NCBI GenBank assembly: GCA_963691705.1
Contig: OY829542.1
Span: 46,311,105 to 46,375,104, forward strand
DNA: 64,000 nt
Direction: 5' to 3'
Origin: Viola odorata
Lineage: Eukaryota; Streptophyta; Magnoliopsida; Malpighiales; Violaceae
The position numbers were made by a program, and so were the translations under genes. The notes under the pieces were generated by a model. It saw only the letters and a program-made list of their open reading frames with translations. It did not search any database and was not told the origin of the DNA. Shown in pieces: positions 1 through 10,553 of the stretch. Position 1 is the first letter of the stretch. Every line of letters begins with the position of its first letter.

Positions 1-1290
1 GTAAGCATCTTTGAGCCATTGCGTCGTATCCTTCATGAGTGTAAGGGCCAGACTAGATACTAGTTGAGTTCGCATAGTATCCAGGGTACATGTGCAATTA
101 GACATGGGATAGCTATAAAATGACGTGGGACTTTTACGATCTTCTTCATTTTTTTCGTTTTCTTCCCTCTTTCCACCACATATGCCATCACTCCTACCAA
201 AACCTTCATTATCGCTCATACCCCGGGAGCCAAGGAGCAGTCTCAGCTAAGATTGCAAGCCGGAAGTAAAAGCACGTCAATTTCAAGTTCACAACGAAGG
301 AGACAGAGAAGGTCACCGAAAGATCACTGAGAGCCATCACCAAAGAAAGACCGAAAACCCAAGACTGAAAGCCGAGGCTTTAAGCCTAATCGAGAAGAGA
401 TCAAGACAAGGGTTGTGCTTGCTCTGCCCTATGCATTTCAAATCAAATAAAAAAGGGGGGGAATAGAGAAAAGAAAATGAGAGGAAAAAAAAAGAAAAAG
501 AAAAAGGAGAGAGGGGAAAAAGGGAAAAGAAAAGAAAAGAGAGAAATGCTCAGAGACATTCGAAGAATACAAACAATCGAAGAGCCGAAGCAAGCACAGC
601 CTGGGAACAACTAAACTCGAGAAAACTTGAAGAAAACTTTCCCCAGTGAACTCGAGCAAAGAGCCCAAGGCCAACTAAACTCGAGAAATCTCAAAGCAAG
701 CATCCCTCATGAGAACTCAAGAAGAAAAGGGTCCGAGGCCAACTCAAGTAGTAAGTCGCAAGAAAGAACAGCGACAACACTCCCTAGTGAAGACTCGAGA
801 AGAGAAAAGGCCCAGAGCCAGCTCAAGGAATCTCGAAGAAAGCATTCTCCAGCAAAGAATTGAGAAAAGAAAGGGCCCTTGGCCGACCGGGAAAAGCATC
901 CCCAGCAAGGATCCCAGAGCTCACGCACTCTGTCGAGAAAGCATCCCCAGCAAAAGGCGAAAGAACTCGCACACCGTGCCCTCATCAGGGCCAACCAACA
1001 AAGCATCATTCATCAAAAGCCTTCTAACCCATCAGAAAAACACATCTTTACCAAAACAAACTCCTTTCGGGACATTTCATGTCCTTTCATTCTTTTCCGT
1101 AAAGTTCCATTGATTATTAGAATGCCCATGCATGTGCATCTTCATTTGAAGTCTATTCACTCGAATTGACATTGCGAATTGAAAATTATGTATCATGTTA
1201 GTTGCATCTTTATGAGCGTAAAACACTTAGCCTTGTTTTCAGAGCGTGAGTGCAAACACTAATATCAGGTGAGGACTGCTTACGGCTACA
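1..1290 (+). mobile_element. Interior (3' untranslated part) of an Ogre/Tat-type element
   Basis: No conserved protein domain is readable here in any frame. The stretch from about 440 to 560 is purine-rich, and 600-960 repeats short phrases built around CTCGAGAA and AGCATCCCCAGCAA. It runs without a break into the tandem repeats and the long terminal repeat downstream, so I read it as the untranslated 3' part of the same Ogre/Tat-type retrotransposon. Short open frames here (up to 134 codons) are low-complexity and have no family signature. The coding part of the element would lie left of the window. Confidence 0.4.
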
Positions 1291-1374
1291 AATCATGGGA
1301 AAGTCTTGTCCTTGGGGTTGTTACCTCCTGAGCAGGATGCAGACGCATTCTAGGTTCGTATCAAGGCCGCTGCT

Positions 1375-2815
1375 AGCAAAAGAGCATATCTCCTCCCAGA
1401 GTGACAGCATGGCATAATTTTACCTTTTTCCGCATTAGCATTTCTTCTCCTCCCAGAGTGACATCATAGTTTACATTTCTGCATAAGCATTCTTCTCCTC
1501 CCAGAGTGACATCATAGTTTACATTTCAGCATAGCATTCTTCTCCTCCCAGAGTGACAACATTTAATTTTCTGCATAAGCATTCTTCTCCTCCTAAAGTG
1601 ACATCATAGTTTACATTTCAGCATAGCATTCTTCTCCTCCCAGAGTGACAGCATTTAATTTTTTGCATAAGCATTCTTCTCCTCCTAGAGTGACATCATA
1701 GTTTACATTTCAGCATAGCATTCTTCTCCTCCCAGAGTGACAACATTTAATTTTCTGCATAAGTATTCTTGTCCTCCCAGAGTGACAGCATAACATTCTT
1801 CTCCTCCCAGAGTGACAGCATCATGCATTTCTTCTCCTCCTAGAGTGACATCATGCATTTCTTCTCCTCCCAGAGTGACAACATCAGCATTTTTCTCCTC
1901 CTAGAGTGGCCTTAGTTTAATTTCCGCATGTTACTTCTTCTCCTATGGGAATTGACGTTGTTTACGTTTCTGTACTGCATTTCCTTCTCCCAAAGTGACA
2001 TCATGCATTTCTTCTCCTCCCAGAGTGACATCATGCATTTCTTCTCCTCTCATAGTGACATCATGCATTTCTTCTCCTCCTAGAGTGACAGCATGCATTT
2101 TTCTCCTCCCAAAGTGACATCATTTACATAATTCTACATTTCTGCATAATTATTATCTCCTCTTAGAGTGACATCATTAGGACAAATCATTTGTACTTCT
2201 AAAAATCACGCGTTATCCTCCCTAAGCAACGTCAGTCACATGTCAAACGCTTACCCCCCTAGTGGAGCCGTCATTTTCGTAAAACTACCTTTCATTCCTG
2301 TCAAAGTAGTCGTCATTTACATTTTCTGCAACTTATGTTTCTCTTGATATCCGAATAGATCTAAGTTTATATCTTTGCAGGGCATCTGACGAACCTATCT
2401 CCTCCCAGAGTGACATCAACAAACCTATCTCCTCCCAGAGTGACATCATGCATTTCTTCTCCTCCCAGAGTGACAGCATTAGCATTTTTCTCCTCCTAGA
2501 GTGACATCAAAAGCATACCTCCTCCCAGAGTGACATCCAAAAATATACCTCCTCCTAGAGTGACATCAACCAACTATCTCCTCCCAGAGTGACGTCCACG
2601 AATAAAATCATCAACTTTATAGACACTTTTTAATCCCCAGTGACAGCATCCATTTCCTCATCACCAAACAACACCATCAAAAGCATATCTCCTCCCAGAG
2701 TGACATCAACTACCTCCTCCCAGAGTGACATCTACGAATAACGCCAACAAATCTATTCCTCCCAGAGCGACGTCAACCAATTTATCTCCTCCCAGAGCGA
2801 CATCATCACTGTAAC
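1375..2815 (+). repeat. Tandem repeat array built on CTCCTCCCAGAGTGACATC
   Basis: The phrase TCTCCTCCCAGAGTGACA recurs several dozen times with spacers of about 12 to 40 bases, such as CATGCATTTCT or CATAGTTTACATTTCAGCATAGCAT. Spacing varies, so this is a diverged minisatellite, not an array of equal units. It lies directly upstream of the LTR. Tandem arrays in the 3' untranslated region are a known trait of Ogre/Tat-lineage retrotransposons, where such regions can seed satellites. It is not a CRISPR array: this is plant DNA, spacers are themselves repeated, and units vary. Confidence 0.9.
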
Positions 2816-2835
2816 CTTAAGGTAAGACCTGCTGT

Positions 2836-2940
2836 GTCGCCAAAATTCAGATATGTAGGGGCAACCGTCTTTACTGCTTATCAAATACTTCAATAAGACA
2901 GTAAAGATGGGGCAACTGTTGATACCCGAATTTTGGCGTC
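2836..2940 (+). other. Foldback overlapping the polypurine tract and LTR start
   Basis: Two nested imperfect inverted repeats span the junction between the element interior and its LTR. The outer pair is 2836-2854 against 2921-2940 (16 of 19 positions pair, core GCCAAAATTC/GAATTTTGGC). The inner pair is CTTTACTGCTTAT at 2869-2881 against ATAAGACAGTAAAG at 2893-2906. GGGGCAAC occurs twice, once inside each arm, and its second copy lies immediately before the LTR's opening TG, where the plus-strand primer (polypurine tract) is expected. Confidence 0.7.
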
Positions 2941-3849
2941 ATTTTTAATTGATTTTAACATTTCTGTTATTTACTTAATTCACTATCATTTTTAGTTAAT
3001 TTACTGTCGCTAGCATTTCTAAGTGTTTCATCGCATTTTAGCATCGTCGTTAGCATCGTCAGCTTTCGAAATTGCATTTTTAATTTTTCGTCACGTATTT
3101 TCATTATTATTATCATTATTAGTTTTACCCTTAAAAATCACATTTTTAACTATCCGGCAGTCGTTTGCTAGTTTTTTCTTCGTTTTAGGTCATCTCATGA
3201 ATTTTAGGATTTTTAGTTTTTTAGCGTATTTTTTAGTATTTATTTTATTTTATTTTTTCGTTCGAGCTTTTATTGGACCCGAGTAAGGTCGCTCGGACAA
3301 TAGCTTGAATTTGAAATGTTTTCCATCAACTAATTGCTAGCTTTTTTTCCGTTCGCAACGGTCTACAGCGTTTCGTGTAATTTTCGACGTAACGTCATTA
3401 TTTTTCCGTCCGAACGTTTCACGTTTTTGAACGAGAAAATAAACACGTTAAACGAAAAATTTCATCATTCGCTGTAGATGGTTAAAATCGTCGTATTTTT
3501 CTCTATGCGCTCGAAAAGTCGGAACGTTTGCGCGCAGGAATCGGCTCGATGCCATTTAAATAAGATTTAAAGGGCCCTTGATCACAACCGTTGATCTGGT
3601 CAACCAAGAAAAGTCAACCAGATCAACGGCTGACAAATTAAAGGCCATGGTGCGCATGCACCATGGACGTGAAGAGGCAGCGGAGCAGGCCACCAAGCAG
3701 CCTGCTCCCATCGTTTCCTAGCCTGCTCCTACCGTTTCCCGTCCCTTCCACCATCATCACAGCCACCGTAGCTGCCACCTCTCCTCCCCTAGCCACCCCG
3801 ACGTCATCACAGCGACGTCATCACCTTGCCTCCACCGACTCGGAAATTC

Positions 3850-3857
3850 TATAAATA
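3850..3857 (+). promoter_or_regulatory. TATA box of the Ogre-type LTR
   Basis: TATAAATA followed by GCGAGCCACTC. The equivalent position in the other two related LTRs has the same motif (45881 plus; 36855 minus), which supports it as the element's core promoter. Confidence 0.7.
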
Positions 3858-4659
3858 GCGAGCCACTCTAGACGTTTCAAGGGCACCAAAATCGCAAGAA
3901 ATCCTTGCTTCTTCTCCCTCCTTGATTGATAACTCACTTAGAGCATCGATCGTCCAGTTCAAAGTTTAAAAGTGAGCTTTCTCTCTCTAGCTCATTTTCG
4001 TTTCTTTAAGCATTTTCTTCTTTAAATTCGTTTGGCTTCATTTTGAAGAGATAAATTGCTTGTTTTTGTGCCATTAATTCATGTGCATGATGTAGATTAA
4101 ATACATACTTTCAATTTTAAAAATCGTTAGTTAGATTGTACGAATTAATTAGTTTTTGATAATTAACAATTTTGTCATTTTTTCAAAATTAAACTCGGTA
4201 CGATTTTTAATAAAATTCGGGCTTCGTACGGTCGAGACGTTGTCGAGGAGACGAGCGTCTCGGTACGAAGATCGCAAGAAATGGACAAGGCTAGCCGGAG
4301 CTTGGCCGCCGGCAGTAGCGCCGGCGACCAAGGGAGAGGACGATGAATAGTGCCATGCAAGGCCTATTCATCCGTCCTTGGTGATGGGCTCGGCCCATCA
4401 CCCTCCCTTTTATTTTTCATGGGCCAGGCACTATTCCTGGCCCATTTTCCATTTTTCTTTCTTTTTTAGTTGGGCCTAGCCCATTTTTATTTCTTTCCGA
4501 GATTTCGGATCACGTTTTTTCGTAAAAATAATTTGTATGCTTCGTATGATTATTTTTCGTACTATCAACTGTTTAATCTTCTGTACTTATCGACTGTTTA
4601 AATTATTGGCACTTTAATTTTTCGCAATTTACTTTCGGCAATTTAAATTCAATTATTCA

Positions 4660-5820
4660 TTTTACCGCCTACATGGTCAGTCGCATTTTAATTCTCGTAA
4701 ATATCAACTGCTTTAATTTTTCGCAAACTGCTGGAAATTCTTCCGCAACATCAACTATTTTATTTTCTGCAATATCGAACTGCTTATTTTCTGCAAATAT
4801 CAACTGTTTTATTTTCTGCAAATATCCAACTGTTTTATTTTCTGCATTATCCAACTGCTTATTTCTGCATTATCCAACTGCTTATTTTCTACATTATCAA
4901 CCTATTTTATTTTCTGCAAATCATCAACTGTTTTAATTCCCTGTAAATCGTCAACTACATTTAATTCTCATATGCGTCAAATCAATCATTTTTCGCATGC
5001 AATCAACTCAGCATTTAGATTTCGTATGCGTCAAATAAATCATTTCTCGCATGCAATCAACTCAGCATTTAGATTTCGTATGCGTCAAATAAATCATTTC
5101 TCGCATGCAATCAACTCAGCATTTAATTTTCGTATGCGTTAAATCCATCATTTCTCGCATGCAATCAACTCAGCATTTAATTTTTCTGCACTTATCAAAA
5201 CAACATTTAATTTTCGTATGCGTCAAATAAATCATTTCTCGCATGCAATCAACTCAGCATTTAATTTTCGTATGCGTTAAATTCATCATTTCTCGCATGC
5301 AATCAACTCAGCATTTAATTTTTCTGCACTTATCAAAACAACATTTAATTTTCGTATGCGTCAAATAAATCATTTCTCGCATGCAATCAACTCAGCATTT
5401 AATTTTCGTATGCGTTAAATCCACCATTTCTCGCATGCAATCAACTCAGCATTTAATTTTTCTGCACTTATCAAAACAACATTTAATTTTCGTATGCGTC
5501 AAATAAATCATTTCTCGCATGCAATCAACTCAGCATTTAATTTTCGTATGCGTTAAATCCATCATTTCTCGCATGCAATCAACTCAGCATTTAATTTTTC
5601 TGCACTTATCAAAACAACATTTAATTTTCGTATGCGTTAAATCAATCATTTTTCACATGCAATCAACTCAGCATTTAATTCTCGTATGCGTTAAATCCAT
5701 CATTTCTCGCATGCAATCAACTGTCATCATTTATTTTCCTGCACTTATCAAACTCAGCATTTAAATCTCGTATGCGTAAAATCCATCATTTTTCGCATGC
5801 AATCAACTGTCATTTAAATT
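4660..5820 (+). repeat. Minisatellite inside the LTR with higher-order period of about 138 bp
   Basis: The first part (4660-4950) repeats short ATCAACTG...TTTTATTTTCTGCA phrases. The second (about 4975-5815) repeats a unit of about 53 bp containing CGTATGCGT, CATTTCTCGCATGCAATCA and ACTCAGCATTTAAT. Within this, the phrase TCTGCACTTATCAAAACAAC recurs near 5185, 5324, 5461 and 5599, giving a higher-order period of about 138 bp (two basic units plus this phrase). The corresponding place in the reverse LTR at 34706-39569 holds a different, shorter repeat. Confidence 0.9.
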
Positions 5821-6708
5821 TTTGCACTCATAAAATTGCTTATTTATTTCTCGAGCTATCGCTAACACTCTCACTTTGTAGGTTTTAATTTCAAGCTTCG
5901 CTCGAAAGTATGCCTTTCGATTCCTTTTTATTTATTCGACGCTTTCTGCGAATATCAATTGTACGCATGATATATAGAACTGCTAGAATTAAAATCAACC
6001 CACATGAACAACGTGTTTAAAGATTTGCTTAAAATGCCATGCTCATATGATTTTAAATTCTCACTTATATTGACTGCATGTACATGGGGACTTTCGATCC
6101 CACATCAGTTTATCACTTCAAAAACCTTTCATTTAATCTGTACTCTGCTAAGCTATCCATGATAGAATCACGTAGTAATTAATTTAATCATGCATGGCCC
6201 GATGATGACATAGAGGGCGCTCATTCAGTCTTACGAAAAATTCAGTCCCATCACGTTACGGTCAAGGATAATCGATCGATCTTGATAAACGGTAACCCCG
6301 TCCGAAAGATCTTTTTATTATTCCTGAACTGTCACGATCATAGAAAAGGCTAAAGTGACGATTCCTCTGAGGGCCCCCTTTTTCAAAATGCATTTTATCA
6401 AACACCTTTTTAAACACCTCTCTCATCAACCGGTAACCATTTTTGGATGTGACTCGGGTGCCTAACACCTTCCCAAGACCATAATACGACCCCGAACCTT
6501 TGTCTGGGGTCCAGACCCCTTTTTTGTGCCTTTAGTTTTTTTACTTATTATATTTCTTATGCCATGACGATTAAGGTTCCCTAAACCTAGCAACCAAATT
6601 AGGGTGGCGACTTCATTGCATGTTGCGAGGCGTCTGTTTATGCTGAGCATTTTAAGGTCTCAAATTTCGTTGCACACTCGCGAATTTTTAAATTTTCGGG
6701 GCGCGACA

Positions 6709-8110
6709 CTTTCCAGCGAAGAAGAAGCCAGATTGACAAAAGTGTTGAAGGAACACAAAGAAGCTATTGGATGGACCTTGGCAGACATCAAGGGCATCTC
6801 CTCAACCATTTGTACCCACAAGATTCATGTGGAAAAGGATAAGAAAATAGTCCGACAACCCCAAAGGAAGCTAAACCCTCTGATGATGAAAGTTGTTAAG
6901 AAAGAAATTATTAAATTGCTTGATGCTGGAATTATTTACCCGATCTCTGATAGTTCATGGGTTTCCTCTGTGCAGGTTGTACCTAAGAAGACAGGAATTA
7001 CCGTGACCGAAGGAGAGGATGGAGTAAAAAGGACCACAAGAATTCAGAACAGATGGAGGGTCTACATAGACTACCACAAACTTAACCAAGTCACGAGAAA
7101 GAATCACTTTCCATTACCATTCATTGACCAAATGGTGGAAAGATTGACTGGGAAATCCCACTACTGTTTCTTGGATGGTTACTCGGGATTTCATCAAATC
7201 CTAGTGGCGTTGGAAGACCAAGAGAAGACGACATTCATATGTCCTTCGGAACCTTTGCATATAGAAGGATGCATTCGGATTGTGCAATGCACAGCCACCT
7301 TTCAAGGTATATGGTTAGTATCTTTTCAGACTAGTGGAAAAAGGTATTGAAGTGTTCATGGATGACTTCACGTTTATGGCGATGATTTTGATCAATGCTA
7401 ATCTAACCTGAAAATATTATTGAAAAGATGCGTGGCACTAATCTTGTGTAACCTTTGAAAAATGTCATTTTATGGTAGAACAAGGTATTGTCTAGGCATG
7501 TAGTTTCTAAGAAAGGTATAGAAGTAGCCACGGTAGATTGATGTTATAAAAAGTTTACCTTACCTATGTGTTCGTGAGGTTAGAAGTATTCTTGGCATGC
7601 AGGATTATACCTAGGATTATTAAAGATTATTCCAAGATAGTGGAGCGATGTGCAAGCTTTTACAAAAAGAGTGGCTTCAATTTCACGAAGCTATGCAAGT
7701 GGCATTTGACAAGATTAAGGAGAAATCACAGCATATCAAGACAGATTGGAGCCTTCCATTGAATTAATGTAGTGAGCCAGAACTAAGTGTTGGTGCAGTC
7801 TAGGGCAGAAAATTGTAGAGACTCACAGTGATCTACTACGCCTCTAGCAGATGACGCTGCACAAAGAACACCAACGAACAGGAATTGTATTGCAATAATC
7901 TTTGCAATAGATAAATCAGATGTATTAGTTGGGACAAAAGTCTACGTATTTGACATGCGACCTTAAAGGTCATCTGACCAAATCAGAATCTAAGCTAAGA
8001 TTGATTCGCTGGGTAATACTTTTGAGGCAAATACACTTAGCTGCTATAAGTGACAATACGAGGAAAGGTACCATAGTAGTACCTGAGATATGCATGTAAC
8101 AAGGTCATCT
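6709..8110 (+). pseudogene. Decayed Athila-type reverse transcriptase-RNase H fragment
   Basis: The frame from 6715 reads as the start of an Athila-lineage Ty3/gypsy reverse transcriptase: the phrases AIGWTLADIKGIS, IKLLDAGIIYPISDS, VVPKKTGITV, RVYIDYHKLNQ and HYCFLDGYSGFHQI are clear. The catalytic YxDD box survives as FMDD near 7355, after a frameshift near 7250-7330. Beyond 7400 only scattered matches remain: the connection (IKDYSKI near 7620), the RNase H entry (SVGAV near 7790, IFAIDKS...VLVGTKVYV near 7890-7955) and LIRWVILL near 8000. Many stops and shifts make it non-functional. Gag and protease are absent on the left, where the Ogre-type LTR abuts directly, so that LTR is inserted into this older element. 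Confidence 0.9.
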
Positions 8111-8197
8111 GGACCACAATAAAAGATAATCAACGAACCTATTAAGTATCAGAATCACACGATAAGACATCTGAATCGTATATCGTAACAGATCCTC

Positions 8198-8397
8198 NNN
8201 NNNNNNNNNNNNNNNNNNNNNNNNNNNNNNNNNNNNNNNNNNNNNNNNNNNNNNNNNNNNNNNNNNNNNNNNNNNNNNNNNNNNNNNNNNNNNNNNNNNN
8301 NNNNNNNNNNNNNNNNNNNNNNNNNNNNNNNNNNNNNNNNNNNNNNNNNNNNNNNNNNNNNNNNNNNNNNNNNNNNNNNNNNNNNNNNNNNNNNNNN
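8198..8397. other. Assembly gap of 200 Ns
   Basis: Exactly 200 unknown bases, a size often used as a placeholder. It hides the first two thirds of exon 1 of the upstream galactan synthase copy. Confidence 1.
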
Positions 8398-10553
8398 ACA
8401 AACCTCCATATGATCGATTCGTTTGAAGTTTTGATGGAGAAACCAGGGAAGTAGACTTTAGCCTTTTCACATCCAAGCCTAAATATGATTATTTCTATTG
8501 TGGGTCTCCATTGTACGGTGGGTTGAGTCCGGAGAGAGTAAGGGAATGGATTGCTTACCATGTCAGGCTTTTTGGGGAGAAATCACATTTTGTGATTCAT
8601 GATGCTGGCGGAGTCCATGAGGAGGTTTTGGAGGTCTTGAAGCCGTGGATGGAGCTTGGGTATGTGACTTTGCAGGATGTGAGGGACCAAGAGAGATTTG
8701 ATGGATACTACCATAATCAATTCATGGTGGTGAATGATTGCTTGCACAAATATAAATTCATGGCTAAGTGGATGTTCTTCTTTGATGTGGATGAGTTTAT
8801 TTATGTGCCTCCAAAGAATACAATCAAATCTGTGGTGGATTCACTCAAGGATTTCAATCAGTTCACCATCGAGCAAATGCCCATGAACGGCAAGCTCTGC
8901 CTCACTGCTGATTATGGAAGATACTACAGGTACAGTATTCATTATCATTGAATTTGATTTTGTTTTCCTGTGTTTTATATTTTAATTTTAGCTTGTTTTA
9001 TTTTCTTAGTAGTGGAATTGCTGTAAATGATTTTGAATTGCGATGTGACTCCTACCTTTCTTTTGTTTGGTGGTCAATTATTTTTTCCATGGTTATGTGA
9101 TTGATTTCTTTGCTCCACACAATAATTGAATCTAGAGGTATTTTTTTAGAAGGACATAGCTTCTAAAGATGGTTAGATTTGTTAAAGGCTGTTTAAAAGA
9201 AGAGGCTAGAGGGGGGAAATCAGTGACATAAGATTCTTGCAAGGTGTTCTATGTTTGGTATTTCTTTGTCATGAGCAATTGATGTGATTTCCAGCTGAAT
9301 TTAACTAGATGTCGATATGTTTCGTTACATTATTGTTTTTTTTTTCTGAATATTTAGCCGGTGAACATTTGTAATCATCTGGTGGTTGCTTGATTGCAAT
9401 ATTTCTGGTTGATGTTGAAAAATAAACACAAGAACAGAACGAGTTTACATATCTATAATTATGCTGTTAGGGCCTGTACTGTAGTTCTTTTCTGATCTTT
9501 TCTACTGGGGCAGGTAGAGGTGGGGTGGGTTCGAACATTTGTTCGATAGTGGTTTGCCACTAATAAAGTGATTAGGACCTTTCAATTTGTTCAGTAATTC
9601 ACAACTGTTTTTCCTAGATTCTTTTAATTTTGGAAAATAGTTGAAATCTCCCTTCAATTATGGATGCTCTCTTCTTGATGGAGAAATGAGAAGTGGGATA
9701 AGGACGCGATAGTATTAGTTGCCAGAGTGGGGGGAAAAAGTTGTTCAGATGAAGTGAACTTTAAAAGTAAATTATAGATTGTCCCTTCAGGGATGTCCGA
9801 TAAAATTAGATTACAAATTTGAAGTGATTCTTGTGTACATGATGTTTCTCCATCCATAGAAAATGATGTTTATGATTAAACTGAGGCTGGTGTGGATGGG
9901 GAATGTAAAATTTTGAGATGGAGACAGTTTATCTTGAGATTTATATCTTGAATGGCATGTCAGTTTGGTTCTGTTTAGCAATTTTCATTTCAGGTTTATT
10001 TGGTTATTTCAGTGCAGAGTATTTCTGATTTTAATTGGATTTTGCTGGTTAAGGTGCTAACGATGCAAACCAAAATTGCAGAAACAAGACTAAAATTTAC
10101 TAATGTTGCAATTTCACTATTAGATGTCGAAAAAAGTGCATCCTTTTTTGCATTGTATTGCATCTTGTTCTCTTCCTAACAATCTCTGGTATATGTTACA
10201 TTTACAGGAAATGGGGATTTGAGAAGCTTGTATACAGAGATGTGAAGAGAGGCATACGGAGAGACCGTAAATACGCAATCCAGCCGCGCAATGTTTTCGC
10301 AACTGGCGTGCACATGTCGCAGAACCTAGCCGGGAAGACAACACACAAGACAGAAGGCAAGATCAAATACTACCATTATCATGGAACCATAGCACAAAGG
10401 CGCGAACCATGCCGGAACCTGGTCAATGTCAGTGAGATCAACTTGGAGAAGAACCCTTATGTTCTCGACACCACAATGCGCGATCTTGCCTGGACTGTGA
10501 AGAAATTCGAGCTCAAAATGATCGGAACTAGATTACAGAAAACAAAACAGTGA
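8398..10553 (+). pseudogene. GALS-type galactan beta-1,4-galactosyltransferase, upstream tandem copy (incomplete, possibly broken)
   Basis: A family GT92 glycosyltransferase of the galactan synthase type. Exon 1 is visible only from the gap edge to 8929 (donor ACTACAG/GTACAG); exon 2 is 10208-10553, after a 1278-bp intron. The readable part is nearly identical in protein sequence to the complete copy at 12445-15280, including the FFFDVDEFIYVPP catalytic region and the C-terminal MHYHG-like block (here YYHYHGTIAQ) near the end. Just after the gap the aligned frame carries TAG at 8452-8454 and a one-base deletion before 8475. This is either true inactivation or sequence error next to the gap. 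The N-terminal 730 or so coding bases are in the gap or missing; Athila debris lies on the other side. The remaining 8475-10553 frame is open and evolving like a coding sequence. Confidence 0.75.

Larger units (their letters stand above)
2917..6708 (+). mobile_element. LTR of an Ogre/Tat-type Ty3/gypsy retrotransposon (3' LTR)
   Basis: This 3792-bp block starts TGTTGATACCCG after a purine-rich GATGGGGCAAC and ends GGGGCGCGACA, the TG...CA form of an LTR. Its start and end match, in reverse, the ends of the block at 34706-39569, and its end matches the LTR ending at 48807. It contains the shared landmarks of this family: a paired GTTGATC/GATCAACGGC motif near 3590-3630, a TATA box at 3850, a tandem repeat block, CTCACTTTGTAGGT near 5870, and a GGTAACC...ACTCGGGTGCCTAACACCTTCCC stretch (with short interruptions) near 6430-6475. 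The length fits Ogre-type elements. It is most likely the 3' LTR because repeat-rich untranslated sequence precedes it and no primer binding site follows. Confidence 0.85.

Noticed and set aside
438..1169. Open frames of 78-134 codons on both strands
   Set aside because: Low-complexity repeated sequence in an element's untranslated part; frames overlap each other and lack any domain.
1375..2815. CRISPR-like array
   Set aside because: Plant nuclear context, unequal spacers that are themselves repeated, no associated genes; it is a minisatellite in a retrotransposon.
3663..3854. 63-codon frame in the LTR upstream of the TATA box
   Set aside because: Low-complexity P/S/T-rich, ends at the TATA box, not conserved in the other LTRs.
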